The notes under the pieces are model-generated. The model saw nothing but the letters and a program-made list of their open reading frames with translations, was not told where the DNA came from and did no database searches. From positions 185,901 to 244,945 of the forward strand of contig NZ_JAMWZB010000001.1 in assembly GCF_024305035.1 (NCBI RefSeq): a DNA stretch of 59,045 nucleotides, read 5' to 3'. The position numbers were made by a program, and so were the translations under genes. Positions 8,560-16,747 of this stretch are shown here, piece by piece (positions within the stretch are counted from its first letter, which is position 1; each line of letters begins with the position of its first letter). This DNA comes from Algoriphagus sp. GTDB taxonomy: Bacteria; Bacteroidota; Bacteroidia; Cytophagales; Cyclobacteriaceae.

Positions 8560-9810
8560 TTATTCGCCAAACGAAACTGCAATCTCAGAGTTGCGATAAA
8601 TCCCGTTTGTTAGCTTTTCTTTTACGGCTGCAAATGCATTGATGGTTTCTTCCACATCCTCAAGTGTATGGACCGCAGTTGGGATTAACCGTAAGATAAT
8701 CATGCCTTTAGGTACAACTGGGTAAATCACCACAGAACAGAAAATATTGTAATTTTCTCTCAAATCATAGGAGAGGGCAGCAGCTTCACCCACCGTACCA
8801 TTCAAAACCACAGGAGTCACGGGTGAATTTGATTTTCCGGTGCTGAATCCATGAGAATGGAGTCCATCACGTAATGCATTCACTATTTTCCAGAGATTCG
8901 CCTTTAGTTCCGGTTGAGTTTTCAATAGCTCCAAACGCTTTCGAGCCCCTTCAACCAACAGCATGGGAAGTGATTTGGCAAAAATCTGCGACCGCATATT
9001 AAAGCGGAGGTAGTGAATGACTTTTTCCTCTCCGGCGATAAATGCGCCGATGGAGGCCATGGATTTTGCAAAGGTTGAAAAATACAAATCAACCTCTTCA
9101 ATCACTCCTTGTTCCTCATGGGTTCCTGCCCCAGTTTTACCCAGGGTTCCAAAACCATGTGCGTCATCTACCAGCAACCTGAACTCAAATTTTTTCTTCA
9201 GCTCACAGATTTCTTTCAATTTCCCCTGATCTCCGGTCATCCCGAAAACACCTTCAGTGATAACAAGAATACCACCCCCGGTTTCAGCTGCTAGTTTGGA
9301 AGCTCGTTCAAGTTGTTTTTCGCAGTTTTCGATATCATTATGAGGGAAAACATAACGCTTACCCATGTGCATCCGAAGCGCATCGATGATACAGGCATGA
9401 CATTCCGAATCATAAACCACCACGTCTTTGCGATCCAGCAATGCATCAATAACTGACATGATGCCTTGATAGCCATAATTGAGCAAATACGATTTTTCTT
9501 TCCCCACAAACTCGGCAAGTTCTTCTTCCAACTTTTCATGAAGGCTGGTTTGACCGGACATCATTCGAGCTCCCATGGGGTAGGCTGCCCCCCATTTTGC
9601 GGCGGCTTCAGCGTCTGTTTTTCGAACTTCAGGGTGATTGGCGAGTCCGAGGTAATTATTTAGGGACCAGGTCAGTACCTCTCTTCCCTGAAATTGCATC
9701 CGAGGGGCGATCTCTCCTTCTAATTTCGGAAACATGTAGTAGCCGTCGGAAAACTGGGAATGCTTTCCAAGGGGTCCCATGTTAGTTTTTAATTTTGCAA
9801 ATAGATCCAA
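8560..9810 (-). CDS. Alpha-oxoamine synthase (serine palmitoyltransferase-like)
   Basis: 416 residues, a fold-type I PLP enzyme that condenses an amino acid with an acyl-CoA or acyl-ACP with loss of CO2. Visible features are SLNNYLGLANHP near residue 49, the stacking histidine in SECHAC (His138), the PLP-binding DDAHGFG (215-221) and Lys249 in FSTFAKSMAS, the probable Schiff-base lysine. The family includes BioF, Kbl, serine palmitoyltransferase (SPT) and the cysteate acyltransferases of sulfonolipid synthesis. The MGPLGKHSQF leader and FAKSMASIGAF resemble what I recall of Bacteroidota SPT-like proteins, so a role in sphingolipid or sulfonolipid base synthesis is inferred. No biotin or threonine-degradation genes adjoin it. 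It is divergent from accC. Confidence 0.82.
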   Translation of the reverse strand: MDLFAKLKTNMGPLGKHSQFSDGYYMFPKLEGEIAPRMQFQGREVLTWSLNNYLGLANHPEVRKTDAEAAAKWGAAYPMGARMMSGQTSLHEKLEEELAEFVGKEKSYLLNYGYQGIMSVIDALLDRKDVVVYDSECHACIIDALRMHMGKRYVFPHNDIENCEKQLERASKLAAETGGGILVITEGVFGMTGDQGKLKEICELKKKFEFRLLVDDAHGFGTLGKTGAGTHEEQGVIEEVDLYFSTFAKSMASIGAFIAGEEKVIHYLRFNMRSQIFAKSLPMLLVEGARKRLELLKTQPELKANLWKIVNALRDGLHSHGFSTGKSNSPVTPVVLNGTVGEAAALSYDLRENYNIFCSVVIYPVVPKGMIILRLIPTAVHTLEDVEETINAFAAVKEKLTNGIYRNSEIAVSFGE

Positions 9811-9989
9811 AGCGTATCGATTTAAGTTTAATTTCTAATGAATTAACCATTAAAATTCGCCAAAAATAAAACTAATATGCCTACCAAGCAAAAAAGGAAT
9901 TCTGATATGCTGTTTTCTTAACATTCCTCAATTTATTTTCCTTAATTCGCTTCTGACATTTATCAAAGCCCAAATTCTAACAGGAGAAC

Positions 9990-11489
9990 ATGCCTAAAAT
10001 CAATAAACTTTTGGTAGCCAACCGAGGGGAAATTGCCCTCCGAATCATGCGATCAGCCCGAGAAATGGGTATGAAGACCGTAGCAGTCTATTCTGAAGCT
10101 GACCGTTTGTCACCTCATGTGAAATATGCAGACCAGGCAATTTGCCTGGGTCCGCCGCCCTCCAATCAGTCCTATCTTCTTGGGGAAAAAATAATTCAGG
10201 TTTGTCATGATTTACAAGTGGATGCCATCCATCCCGGTTATGGATTCCTTTCTGAAAATGCCTCTTTTGCCCGAAAAGTAAAAGAGGCAGGGATCATATT
10301 TGTTGGACCTTCACCGGAGGCCATCGAAGTGATGGGCAGCAAGCTTGCCGCTAAGCAGGCGGTTGCATCTTACGATATCCCGATGGTTCCCGGGATGGAA
10401 AAAGCCATTACCGATATTGCTTTTGCCAAAGCCAAAGCAGCTGAAATTGGCTATCCGATTTTGATCAAAGCCAGTGCCGGAGGAGGAGGAAAGGGAATGC
10501 GAATAGTAGAATCAGAGTTCGAGTTTGAGGAGCAAATGCAGCGGGCTGTCAGTGAGGCAGAATCGGCATTTGGGGATGGGGCAGTTTTTATTGAAAAGTT
10601 TATCACCTCGCCTAGGCACATAGAAATACAAATTCTCGGAGATCAACAAGGAAACATTGTGTATTTATTTGAACGGGAATGTTCGATTCAGCGCCGTCAT
10701 CAAAAAGTGATCGAAGAAGCTCCTTCTGCAGTAGTTACGCCGGAATTGCGCAGAGCAATGGGAGAGGCCGCGGTAGGAGTGGCAAAGGCCTGTGACTATT
10801 ACGGAGCTGGAACGGTAGAGTTTATTGTCGATGAGCAGTTGAATTTTTATTTTCTTGAAATGAATACTCGCCTACAAGTGGAGCATCCGGTGACTGAATT
10901 GATCACGGGGAAGGACTTGGTTAAAGAACAGCTAAAAATAGCCGAAGGGCAAGCACTAACCTTCAGTCAGGAGGAGTTGAAGATCCATGGACATGCGGTC
11001 GAAGTACGGGTTTATGCTGAAGATCCCAAAAATAATTTCCTGCCAGATATCGGAAAATTGACGACCTATCTCCGGCCTCAAGGTCCTGGAGTTCGGGTAG
11101 ATGATGGTTTCGAAGAAGGGATGGATATCCCTATTTATTATGATCCAATGATCGCCAAATTGATCACTCATGCAGAGACCAGAAGTGAAGCCATAGACCG
11201 GATGATTCGGGCAATCGATGATTATCAGATTACCGGAATTCAGACCACTTTGGGTTTTTGCAAATTCGCATTGCAACACGAAGCCTTCACTTCAGGGAAG
11301 TTTGATACCAAATTTGTTGAACGATATTTTGAGCCGTCCATGTTGCAGGAAAAGCTTTCCGAATCAGAAGAGGAACTTATTGCTGCGTTGGCAATTGAAT
11401 TTTTTCAGAAATTGAGTAAGCCCAACGCGGGTAAATCTACCGGATCGCCTTCAGTGAAAAGTTCAGCATGGAAAAATCGGTTGAAATAA
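9990..11489 (+). CDS. accC: Biotin carboxylase subunit of acyl-CoA carboxylase
   Basis: 499 residues with the biotin carboxylase order: N-terminal Rossmann-like domain (LLVANRGEIALRIMR), HPGYGFLSENA near residue 78, ATP-grasp glycine-rich loop GGGGKGMRIV near 165, and EMNTRLQVEHPVTE near 290, which carries the catalytic and bicarbonate-binding residues. It carboxylates biotin on a carrier protein using ATP and bicarbonate. It exceeds E. coli AccC by about 50 residues, mainly a C-terminal tail of low complexity (KPNAGKSTGSPSVKSS). No accB or transferase subunit adjoins, so acetyl-CoA versus propionyl- or methylcrotonyl-CoA cannot be settled; acetyl-CoA is the default. An AGGAGA motif 3 bases before the ATG is an unusually clear ribosome-binding site for this phylum. 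It probably heads an operon with the next two genes. Confidence 0.9.
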   Translation: MPKINKLLVANRGEIALRIMRSAREMGMKTVAVYSEADRLSPHVKYADQAICLGPPPSNQSYLLGEKIIQVCHDLQVDAIHPGYGFLSENASFARKVKEAGIIFVGPSPEAIEVMGSKLAAKQAVASYDIPMVPGMEKAITDIAFAKAKAAEIGYPILIKASAGGGGKGMRIVESEFEFEEQMQRAVSEAESAFGDGAVFIEKFITSPRHIEIQILGDQQGNIVYLFERECSIQRRHQKVIEEAPSAVVTPELRRAMGEAAVGVAKACDYYGAGTVEFIVDEQLNFYFLEMNTRLQVEHPVTELITGKDLVKEQLKIAEGQALTFSQEELKIHGHAVEVRVYAEDPKNNFLPDIGKLTTYLRPQGPGVRVDDGFEEGMDIPIYYDPMIAKLITHAETRSEAIDRMIRAIDDYQITGIQTTLGFCKFALQHEAFTSGKFDTKFVERYFEPSMLQEKLSESEEELIAALAIEFFQKLSKPNAGKSTGSPSVKSSAWKNRLK

Positions 11490-11495
11490 GCGAAA

Positions 11496-12806
11496 ATGGC
11501 AGAAATATTACCACTTAGAGCTTGGAGATATTCGGATGAATTCTCCGAGCGAATCGAAGAACTTACTGCGCCCTTATTTGATGTCGTATCGGTACAGCAG
11601 CGTGAACAACTCTATAAAAATCCCTACAATGCGATTCATCTCTCAGTCCCCAAAAATCCTTTTGCGATTCAGAATGCGGAGAAAACAGTACAGGATTGGA
11701 AAAGAAAAGGAGTAATCAAGCAAGATAAACTCCCTGGAATTTATGTTTATTACCAGTATTTTAGACTCCCGGGTGAAGAAAAAGAGCGCTGCCGCAAAGG
11801 CTTTATTATTCAGATCAAGGCTTACGATTGGGATGAGGGAAAGATTTTACGTCACGAGAACACCATAGTTTCAGCAGTCCATGATCGAGTGGATCTTTTG
11901 GCAGCGACCAAAATGCAAGCCAGCCCCACCCATGGTTTATATGTGGACGAAGACTTTCAGCTTGAAAGTGACATGGAAGCGGCGATGAGTTCACCAATTT
12001 ACGAAGTGGAAGATTATCAAGGGGTCAGGGAAGTTTTGGCAGTGATTCACGATGCGGATGTGATTCGACGGTTTTTGAGCTTATTAGAGAAAAAGCAAGT
12101 AATCCTAGCAGATGGACATCATCGGCTGGAGGGAGCGATAGCCTACCGAAAAAGGATGAAAGGGGCTTTCGACGATAAAAAATGGAAGGCCCATGAATAC
12201 CATTTGATGTATTTGACCAATGCTGCCTCGGATGATTTGAAGATTTTACCTACTCACCGGTTATACTCTGAACTCAAGATGAGTAAATCAGAGTTTTTCG
12301 AAAAACTCTCCGAGTGGTTCTTGATCAAGCCATTTTCTGATCCAGAGGAAATGGGAACTTATACCTTTAGGCGGGTAAGGAAATTTGGTCTTTTGATTGA
12401 AAATGAAGGATATATTATCGAACTCAAGCCTGAGCTTTTCGATCAGGTCAATCAGGGAATGCCCGAAGTGCTGAGGAAATTGGATTTGGTGATTTTGCAC
12501 GAAGTGTTATTCTGGCGGATTTTGGGCATTCCCCTTGATGAACAGCGAACTAAGGAAAACCTGGTCTATGAGCGGAATTTTTCCAAGTGTCTACGAGAAG
12601 TGCAATCTGGAAAGGCGAGTTTTGCCATCATCACCCGTGAACTGGAAATGGCGCAAGTCTTGGATGTGTGCAATTCGGGTTATTTGATGCCTCAAAAATC
12701 AACTTATTTTTATCCTAAAGCCTTGAGCGGATTGATTTTTGCAAGTATAGACCAAGATGAATTTGACTTTACCTATGATGCCTTTTTTGGAAAAAATAAA
12801 AGATAA
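11496..12806 (+). CDS. DUF1015 family protein
   Basis: 436 residues. It carries the family hallmarks: an N-terminal LRAWRYS with LTAPLFDVVS, and the conserved ADGHHRLEGAIAYR near residues 205-218. DUF1015 proteins are soluble, widespread and poorly characterised; the ADGHHR motif suggests an enzyme active site, but no reaction is established. The ATG lies 6 bases after the accC stop, so co-expression is likely. The 3' end overlaps the start of maf. No signal peptide or membrane segment is visible. Confidence 0.9.
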   Translation: MAEILPLRAWRYSDEFSERIEELTAPLFDVVSVQQREQLYKNPYNAIHLSVPKNPFAIQNAEKTVQDWKRKGVIKQDKLPGIYVYYQYFRLPGEEKERCRKGFIIQIKAYDWDEGKILRHENTIVSAVHDRVDLLAATKMQASPTHGLYVDEDFQLESDMEAAMSSPIYEVEDYQGVREVLAVIHDADVIRRFLSLLEKKQVILADGHHRLEGAIAYRKRMKGAFDDKKWKAHEYHLMYLTNAASDDLKILPTHRLYSELKMSKSEFFEKLSEWFLIKPFSDPEEMGTYTFRRVRKFGLLIENEGYIIELKPELFDQVNQGMPEVLRKLDLVILHEVLFWRILGIPLDEQRTKENLVYERNFSKCLREVQSGKASFAIITRELEMAQVLDVCNSGYLMPQKSTYFYPKALSGLIFASIDQDEFDFTYDAFFGKNKR

Positions 12807-13362
12807 AAAAATCATCCTTGCCTCCAATTCTCCAAGAAGACGGGAGCTTTTAAGAGGCTTGGAAATTGATTTTGAAGTTAACCCCTTTCCTGTAGATGAA
12901 ACAATTCCCTCAGAAATTCCCGCAGATTATGTAGCCGCCTATCTTTCTAAGCTAAAGGCTGAATCTTATCCTGAGCCACTTGCTGAAAATGAAATTTTGA
13001 TCACCTCCGACACCGTGGTCATTCAGGATGGGCATATTCTGGGCAAACCTCACTCAGACCAGGAAGCATTTGATATGATCAAAAGTCTTTCCGGAACCAG
13101 GCATAAAGTCATGACTGCGGTGACACTTGTAGGAAGTCAAAAACGAACTACTCTTGAGGATGAAACTTGGGTGACTTTTCGTTTTTTGGATGAGGAAGAA
13201 ATTTGGCATTACGTTAAAAATTATGGGCCTTTCGATAAGGCAGGGGGATATGGTATTCAGGAATGGATAGGGTATATCGGCGTGTCAAAAATAGAGGGGT
13301 CTTACTATACCGTCATGGGATTCCCGGTACACATGATTTACGATGAGCTCAAAAAATGGTAG
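12778..13362 (+). CDS. maf: Maf-family nucleotide pyrophosphatase
   Basis: About 194 residues. Family motifs are SNSPRRRELL near the N-terminus, ITSDTVV in the middle and DKAGGYGIQEW near the C-terminus. Maf proteins hydrolyse noncanonical or modified nucleoside triphosphates (dTTP/UTP or m7GTP classes) to the monophosphate and were first described as septation inhibitors. The frame opens at 12757, but that start would add residues before the conserved strand. The adjacent ATGs at 12775 and 12778 fit the family better, and both overlap the DUF1015 gene by about 30 bases, implying translational coupling. The gene ends 3 bases from the convergent response regulator. Confidence 0.92.
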   Translation: MPFLEKIKDKKIILASNSPRRRELLRGLEIDFEVNPFPVDETIPSEIPADYVAAYLSKLKAESYPEPLAENEILITSDTVVIQDGHILGKPHSDQEAFDMIKSLSGTRHKVMTAVTLVGSQKRTTLEDETWVTFRFLDEEEIWHYVKNYGPFDKAGGYGIQEWIGYIGVSKIEGSYYTVMGFPVHMIYDELKKW

Positions 13363-13365
13363 TGA

Positions 13366-13791
13366 TCAGAGGACTAAAAGTCCATGTTCTTTGAGAAAAT
13401 CGGACATGTATTTGGGAGAGATTGGTTTTTGGATATAATCTTTGACATCTGGATAAGTCATGGCTTGATCTTTATCCTGGGGACTGATCGAACTGGTTAT
13501 TATTGCAATGAAAAAATGCTTTCGTATGTTTTCGGGTAATTGTTGAAACTCCTTCAAAAATCCCCATGCATCCGATACAGGCATATTGATATCCAACAGG
13601 ATAAGAATAGGAGAGGTGGATTCTTCGATCAAATTTGATTCAATTCGAGTTTTAAGGGCTTCTATGGCTTCCTGCCCGTTACCAAATTGACTAATGGGAC
13701 CTTCATATCCGATATTTTTAAGGATCTTTATCCCTACCATTTTAACAATGGCATCATCATCTACAAATATGATCTCACGAAGATTGTACAC
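13366..13791 (-). CDS. Single-domain response regulator
   Basis: 141 residues, one receiver domain and nothing else. The acidic pocket is DDD at 11-13, the phospho-acceptor is Asp67 in LLDINMP, the switch Thr is Thr99 and the conserved Lys is Lys122 in QKP. Stand-alone CheY-like receivers of this type (with VDDD and PVSDAWGFL) are common in Bacteroidota and usually act by protein-protein contact or phosphorelay. No histidine kinase is encoded nearby, so the partner is unknown. The gene is monocistronic and tail-to-tail with maf. The 169 bases between its start and the next gene upstream are AT-rich and show nothing else I can name. Confidence 0.9.
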   Translation of the reverse strand: MYNLREIIFVDDDAIVKMVGIKILKNIGYEGPISQFGNGQEAIEALKTRIESNLIEESTSPILILLDINMPVSDAWGFLKEFQQLPENIRKHFFIAIITSSISPQDKDQAMTYPDVKDYIQKPISPKYMSDFLKEHGLLVL

Positions 13792-13960
13792 AGCCGATTT
13801 TAATTTTTTGCAATTGCAAAACTATATGTTTTAACGTATTTATAATTGGAATTTACCAATTTTTATTTTTTGAAATAGAATTTTAAATTATTCAGTTTTA
13901 ATTCCGTATTTAACCCGATCAGCCTCATCATTTTACTCATGAAATGAGAGCTGTCATCAT

Positions 13961-14755
13961 TTATTCCGATAGCTTAATTATCCTTACCGCACCACGCGTC
14001 ACCCATACAAAAACCAGCATTCCGATCAATAAATCCGGAATAGCTGAATCGAACCATAAAACCAATAAACCTGCCGATATTACGCCTAAATTGATTAAGA
14101 TATCATTAGAAGTGAATATCATACTGGCTTTCATGTGAGCGGCTTCACTCTTTGAGCTTTGAAGGAGCTTCAAGCAGGTGGCATTGGCGATTAAAGCCAA
14201 AAAGGAAATGCTAATCATTAGGCTGTATTCTGGACTTTCTTCTACAGTTAAGAACCGTCTGATGACTTCCCAAATGCCTAAAATGGCCAAAAAAAGCTGA
14301 AAAATGCCTGCCAATCCGGCTATTTTTTTTTGCCTGCTCATTCCAGCGCCCACAGCCAAAAGGCTAATCCCATAAACAAAACTATCGGCGAGCATATCCA
14401 AACTATCCGCAATCAAACCCAGCGAGCAGGAGATCCACCCAAATAGCATTTCGACTAAAAAGAAAAGAAAATTAATTCCCAAAACCGTCCAGAGCAATTT
14501 TTTTTCAGGATGTAGAAACCGGGGTAAATGAGTAGGGGCTACCCGTTGAGTTTGGATTTTTTTGCTTCCCAACCTTAGCGATTCCAAGATCTCTTGAAGG
14601 TTGGGGCTGGGAGTTTCCTCATAGACATGAAGCTCCCTTTTCGCTAAATCGAACTCGAGTCCTCGTATACTTTTTTGATCCTGAAGTTTTAGCCTGATTA
14701 GGTTTTCTTCAGAGGGGCAGTCCATATCTGAAATATGAAATGTCGTCTTTTGCAT
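13961..14755 (-). CDS. CDF-family metal transporter with N-terminal HMA-like domain
   Basis: 264 residues. Residues 1-65 resemble a heavy-metal-associated domain, with DMDCPSEE at 10-17 replacing the usual CxxC by a Cys plus acidic site. Residues of about 85-260 form the cation diffusion facilitator membrane domain, with SLGLIADSLDMLAD holding Asp120 and Asp124 of the transport site. In the second half-site, where most members have HxxxD, this protein reads FTSND (214-218), so the His is missing while Asp218 stays. It probably exports a divalent metal (Zn, Co, Cd or Fe) using the proton gradient. The cytoplasmic C-terminal domain of YiiP-like proteins is absent. It is the last gene of a four-gene operon, 4 bases after the kinase-fold gene. 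Confidence 0.85.
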   Translation of the reverse strand: MQKTTFHISDMDCPSEENLIRLKLQDQKSIRGLEFDLAKRELHVYEETPSPNLQEILESLRLGSKKIQTQRVAPTHLPRFLHPEKKLLWTVLGINFLFFLVEMLFGWISCSLGLIADSLDMLADSFVYGISLLAVGAGMSRQKKIAGLAGIFQLFLAILGIWEVIRRFLTVEESPEYSLMISISFLALIANATCLKLLQSSKSEAAHMKASMIFTSNDILINLGVISAGLLVLWFDSAIPDLLIGMLVFVWVTRGAVRIIKLSE

Positions 14756-14759
14756 CAGG

Positions 14760-15779
14760 TTAGATCAGGACTTGCTCTAGGCTTAATCTGAGGATATTTC
14801 CCATGTTTTTGCAAACCAAAAACCGACCATTTTGATAATGGCGGGAAAGCTCCTCACGAAGGCTTATGATGTTGGATTGGGGAGCTATTTCATCTTTTTC
14901 CATGGCAGATAGAATATCCTCGATTTCAAAATGAGATGATTTAACTCGAGAGGCGATTAGCGATCGTTCTTCGCGTTGATATTGGCGCATGGATTCAGGG
15001 GTAATGTACTGCATACCCAAGTGGATGAGGACATTGTTCTCTTTAAAATATTGAGGTAAATAAATGGATTTTTTTCCTTCGTAGGATTGCTGATCAAAGT
15101 CAATGGCACGGATCCGATAGTGGGTCTCCTCAAAGTCTGGCGTCACATCGATTACAAAATTGGATGAATGCATATCTCCCAATAGACGGACAAAACATCG
15201 CTCGTTAAACTTGACAAACTCTTTTGCTAGTCGGATAGGATTCAGATGCGTATCCTTCATATGCAAGCGCATAAATTTATCTCCGGGGATGCCGGCAATA
15301 TGTTCTTCGATCAGGGTGTTTTGATGTACTAAATAGCTGATCCGGTTTGGGGACAGCAAATGCTCAAGTTCCAAGCCATAAACCCGCGACGCATCTGCAT
15401 TTTTGATGTAAAAATAATCAAAGTTATCGTTGATCCGGTTGACTATTCGAACACGAAAAGGCTGAGTATTGCCATAAATGCATAAATCTATCCGGTCTAC
15501 ATACAGGTGCTCCATCACTGACATGTCTCCACCTGCTTTGAGTAAGGCATAGATTTTTTTAACATTGAGGTGGATTTCCTCGCGATCGGATTGCTCATAA
15601 AAAACCGTCTCCCAAAGCGTATCCTGTTCTTTTGAATCATAAAGCGCAATGGAATTGGAGTACCTGAGCAGTTCATGGTAATGAATGGGGATATCTACCT
15701 CACGGGCATAGTCAATCAGATAGGCCCTCAAGAAAGGGCTGATGGGATATACTTTCTTTTTCTTGCTGATCAATGCCAT
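14760..15779 (-). CDS. Uncharacterised protein with kinase/APH-like active-site motifs
   Basis: 339 residues with no signal peptide and no membrane segment. I do not recognise a named family, but the second half carries motifs of the protein-kinase or aminoglycoside-phosphotransferase fold. These are a possible hinge (NTLIEEHIAGIPGD), a catalytic-loop-like FVRLLGDMHSSNF with Asp202 and Asn207, and a metal-binding-like RAIDFDQQ with Asp227 and Asp229. A candidate ATP-lysine strand is FYIKNADASR. The order and spacing fit a small-molecule or protein kinase. Its ATG directly follows the TAG of the DUF3817 gene (no gap), and the CDF gene follows after 4 bases, so translation is probably coupled. 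The substrate is unknown. A pseudokinase role is possible. Confidence 0.65.
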   Translation of the reverse strand: MALISKKKKVYPISPFLRAYLIDYAREVDIPIHYHELLRYSNSIALYDSKEQDTLWETVFYEQSDREEIHLNVKKIYALLKAGGDMSVMEHLYVDRIDLCIYGNTQPFRVRIVNRINDNFDYFYIKNADASRVYGLELEHLLSPNRISYLVHQNTLIEEHIAGIPGDKFMRLHMKDTHLNPIRLAKEFVKFNERCFVRLLGDMHSSNFVIDVTPDFEETHYRIRAIDFDQQSYEGKKSIYLPQYFKENNVLIHLGMQYITPESMRQYQREERSLIASRVKSSHFEIEDILSAMEKDEIAPQSNIISLREELSRHYQNGRFLVCKNMGNILRLSLEQVLI

Positions 15780-16097
15780 CTAAAAATCCACCTTCTGATT
15801 TTTTTTGAGATTTCGATGAAATATAAACGGACCAAAAGGAAGAATAGAGGCGATAAGTGCAAAAAGTGTCCGGCTGAAATTCCATTTTAGTTTGGAAGCA
15901 GTGGGAAAAACCACATAAATATAAATCATGAAAAGTAGGCCATGCGCCCAGCCTACATAAGTGACCGCTAGTGGAAGATCATAGATATATTTGAGCGGCA
16001 TGGCGATAAACAAGAGAATCAGGAAGGAAAGTCCTTCAATCAGACTGATCCATTTGAATCGTTTGGCCCAATTAAGTTGTTTGGAATCAAGTGTCAT
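15780..16097 (-). CDS. DUF3817 small integral membrane protein
   Basis: 105 residues with three to four hydrophobic helices. The sequence matches the DUF3817 pattern: a polar start, then FKWISLIEGLSFLILLFIAMPLK (first helix, with conserved EG), YVGWAHGLLFMIYIY (second helix, with conserved GWAHG), and a final ASILPFGPFIFHR. The function of DUF3817 is not known, though some members adjoin transporters. Here it is the second gene of a four-gene operon, 9 bases after the possible HolD-like gene and touching the kinase-fold gene. Confidence 0.88.
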   Translation of the reverse strand: MTLDSKQLNWAKRFKWISLIEGLSFLILLFIAMPLKYIYDLPLAVTYVGWAHGLLFMIYIYVVFPTASKLKWNFSRTLFALIASILPFGPFIFHRNLKKNQKVDF

Positions 16098-16106
16098 GAT
16101 TGGGGA

Positions 16107-16679
16107 TTATGCTAGGTTGAATAGAATTTTGAGATTATTCCAAAGTTTGGCTTTGAGCGCTTTGTTTTCTGCGATTTGACTTAAAGAGTCCGCAAAAAGG
16201 TATTCGGTTTCCTCCTCGGTATGAATTTGGTAGTTGTTGATTGGGAGCGAATTGATCGGATGCTGAATTCTCCCAAATTTAATCACCGTGTGCGCATTCA
16301 GAGCATGGAAATCAGCCAAGGTTTGACCTGTCAACGCTTTACTGGATACCATTCCTACTGAATTCAGGGAGTGTCCCACCGCTTGGAGAATTTTAACCAA
16401 AAGATCCATCACCTCTTCATTTAAAGTTTCCTCCTCATGAAGGATAAGGATTCCTTTTTCAAATTTACCCAAGACCTGAATCGGGTCAGGAACTTGAGCT
16501 TCTTTTTGATTTAGTTCATCCGCTGAAGAAGCGATTTGGTTTGTGTTAGGTTCTTGAAATTCATTGGATTGGAGATCAGTTTCTTGGATATCCTTGAGGA
16601 TTTTAGGGATTTCTTTTTTGATCAAGAAAATGTTTTCGGTCAGAATAAACTGAAGGGTTTCAAGGCTGCTCTTTTCCAT
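16107..16679 (-). CDS. Uncharacterised protein, possibly DNA polymerase III psi (HolD)-like
   Basis: 190 residues from the ATG at 16679 (MEKSSLETLQ); an ATG at 16709 is also in frame but sits within 4 bases of a terminator T-run. Layout: an N-terminal helix (LETLQFILTENIFLI), a polar low-complexity linker (about residues 36-65), then a compact alpha/beta part with GILILHEEE, DLLVKILQAVGHS and HTVIKFG. It ends with FADSLSQIAE and LKAKLWNNLKILF. The last helix (short polar turn, then KxxLW) and the order of elements resemble the psi subunit of the polymerase III clamp loader, a small uracil-DNA-glycosylase-like fold. This is a visual resemblance only. It is the first gene of the four-gene operon. 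Confidence 0.5.
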   Translation of the reverse strand: MEKSSLETLQFILTENIFLIKKEIPKILKDIQETDLQSNEFQEPNTNQIASSADELNQKEAQVPDPIQVLGKFEKGILILHEEETLNEEVMDLLVKILQAVGHSLNSVGMVSSKALTGQTLADFHALNAHTVIKFGRIQHPINSLPINNYQIHTEEETEYLFADSLSQIAENKALKAKLWNNLKILFNLA

Positions 16680-16711
16680 AGCTGAAAATTGGTTAAAATT
16701 AAAACTCAAGC

Positions 16712-16741
16712 CAAAAAAAGGGAAGATTTATTGCCTTCCCT
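16712..16741 (-). terminator. Terminator of the thioesterase gene
   Basis: Stem AGGGAAG (16719-16725) with CTTCCCT (16735-16741). On the minus strand it is followed by seven Ts. It separates the thioesterase gene from the four-gene operon that follows. Confidence 0.8.
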
Positions 16742-16747
16742 GTGAGT

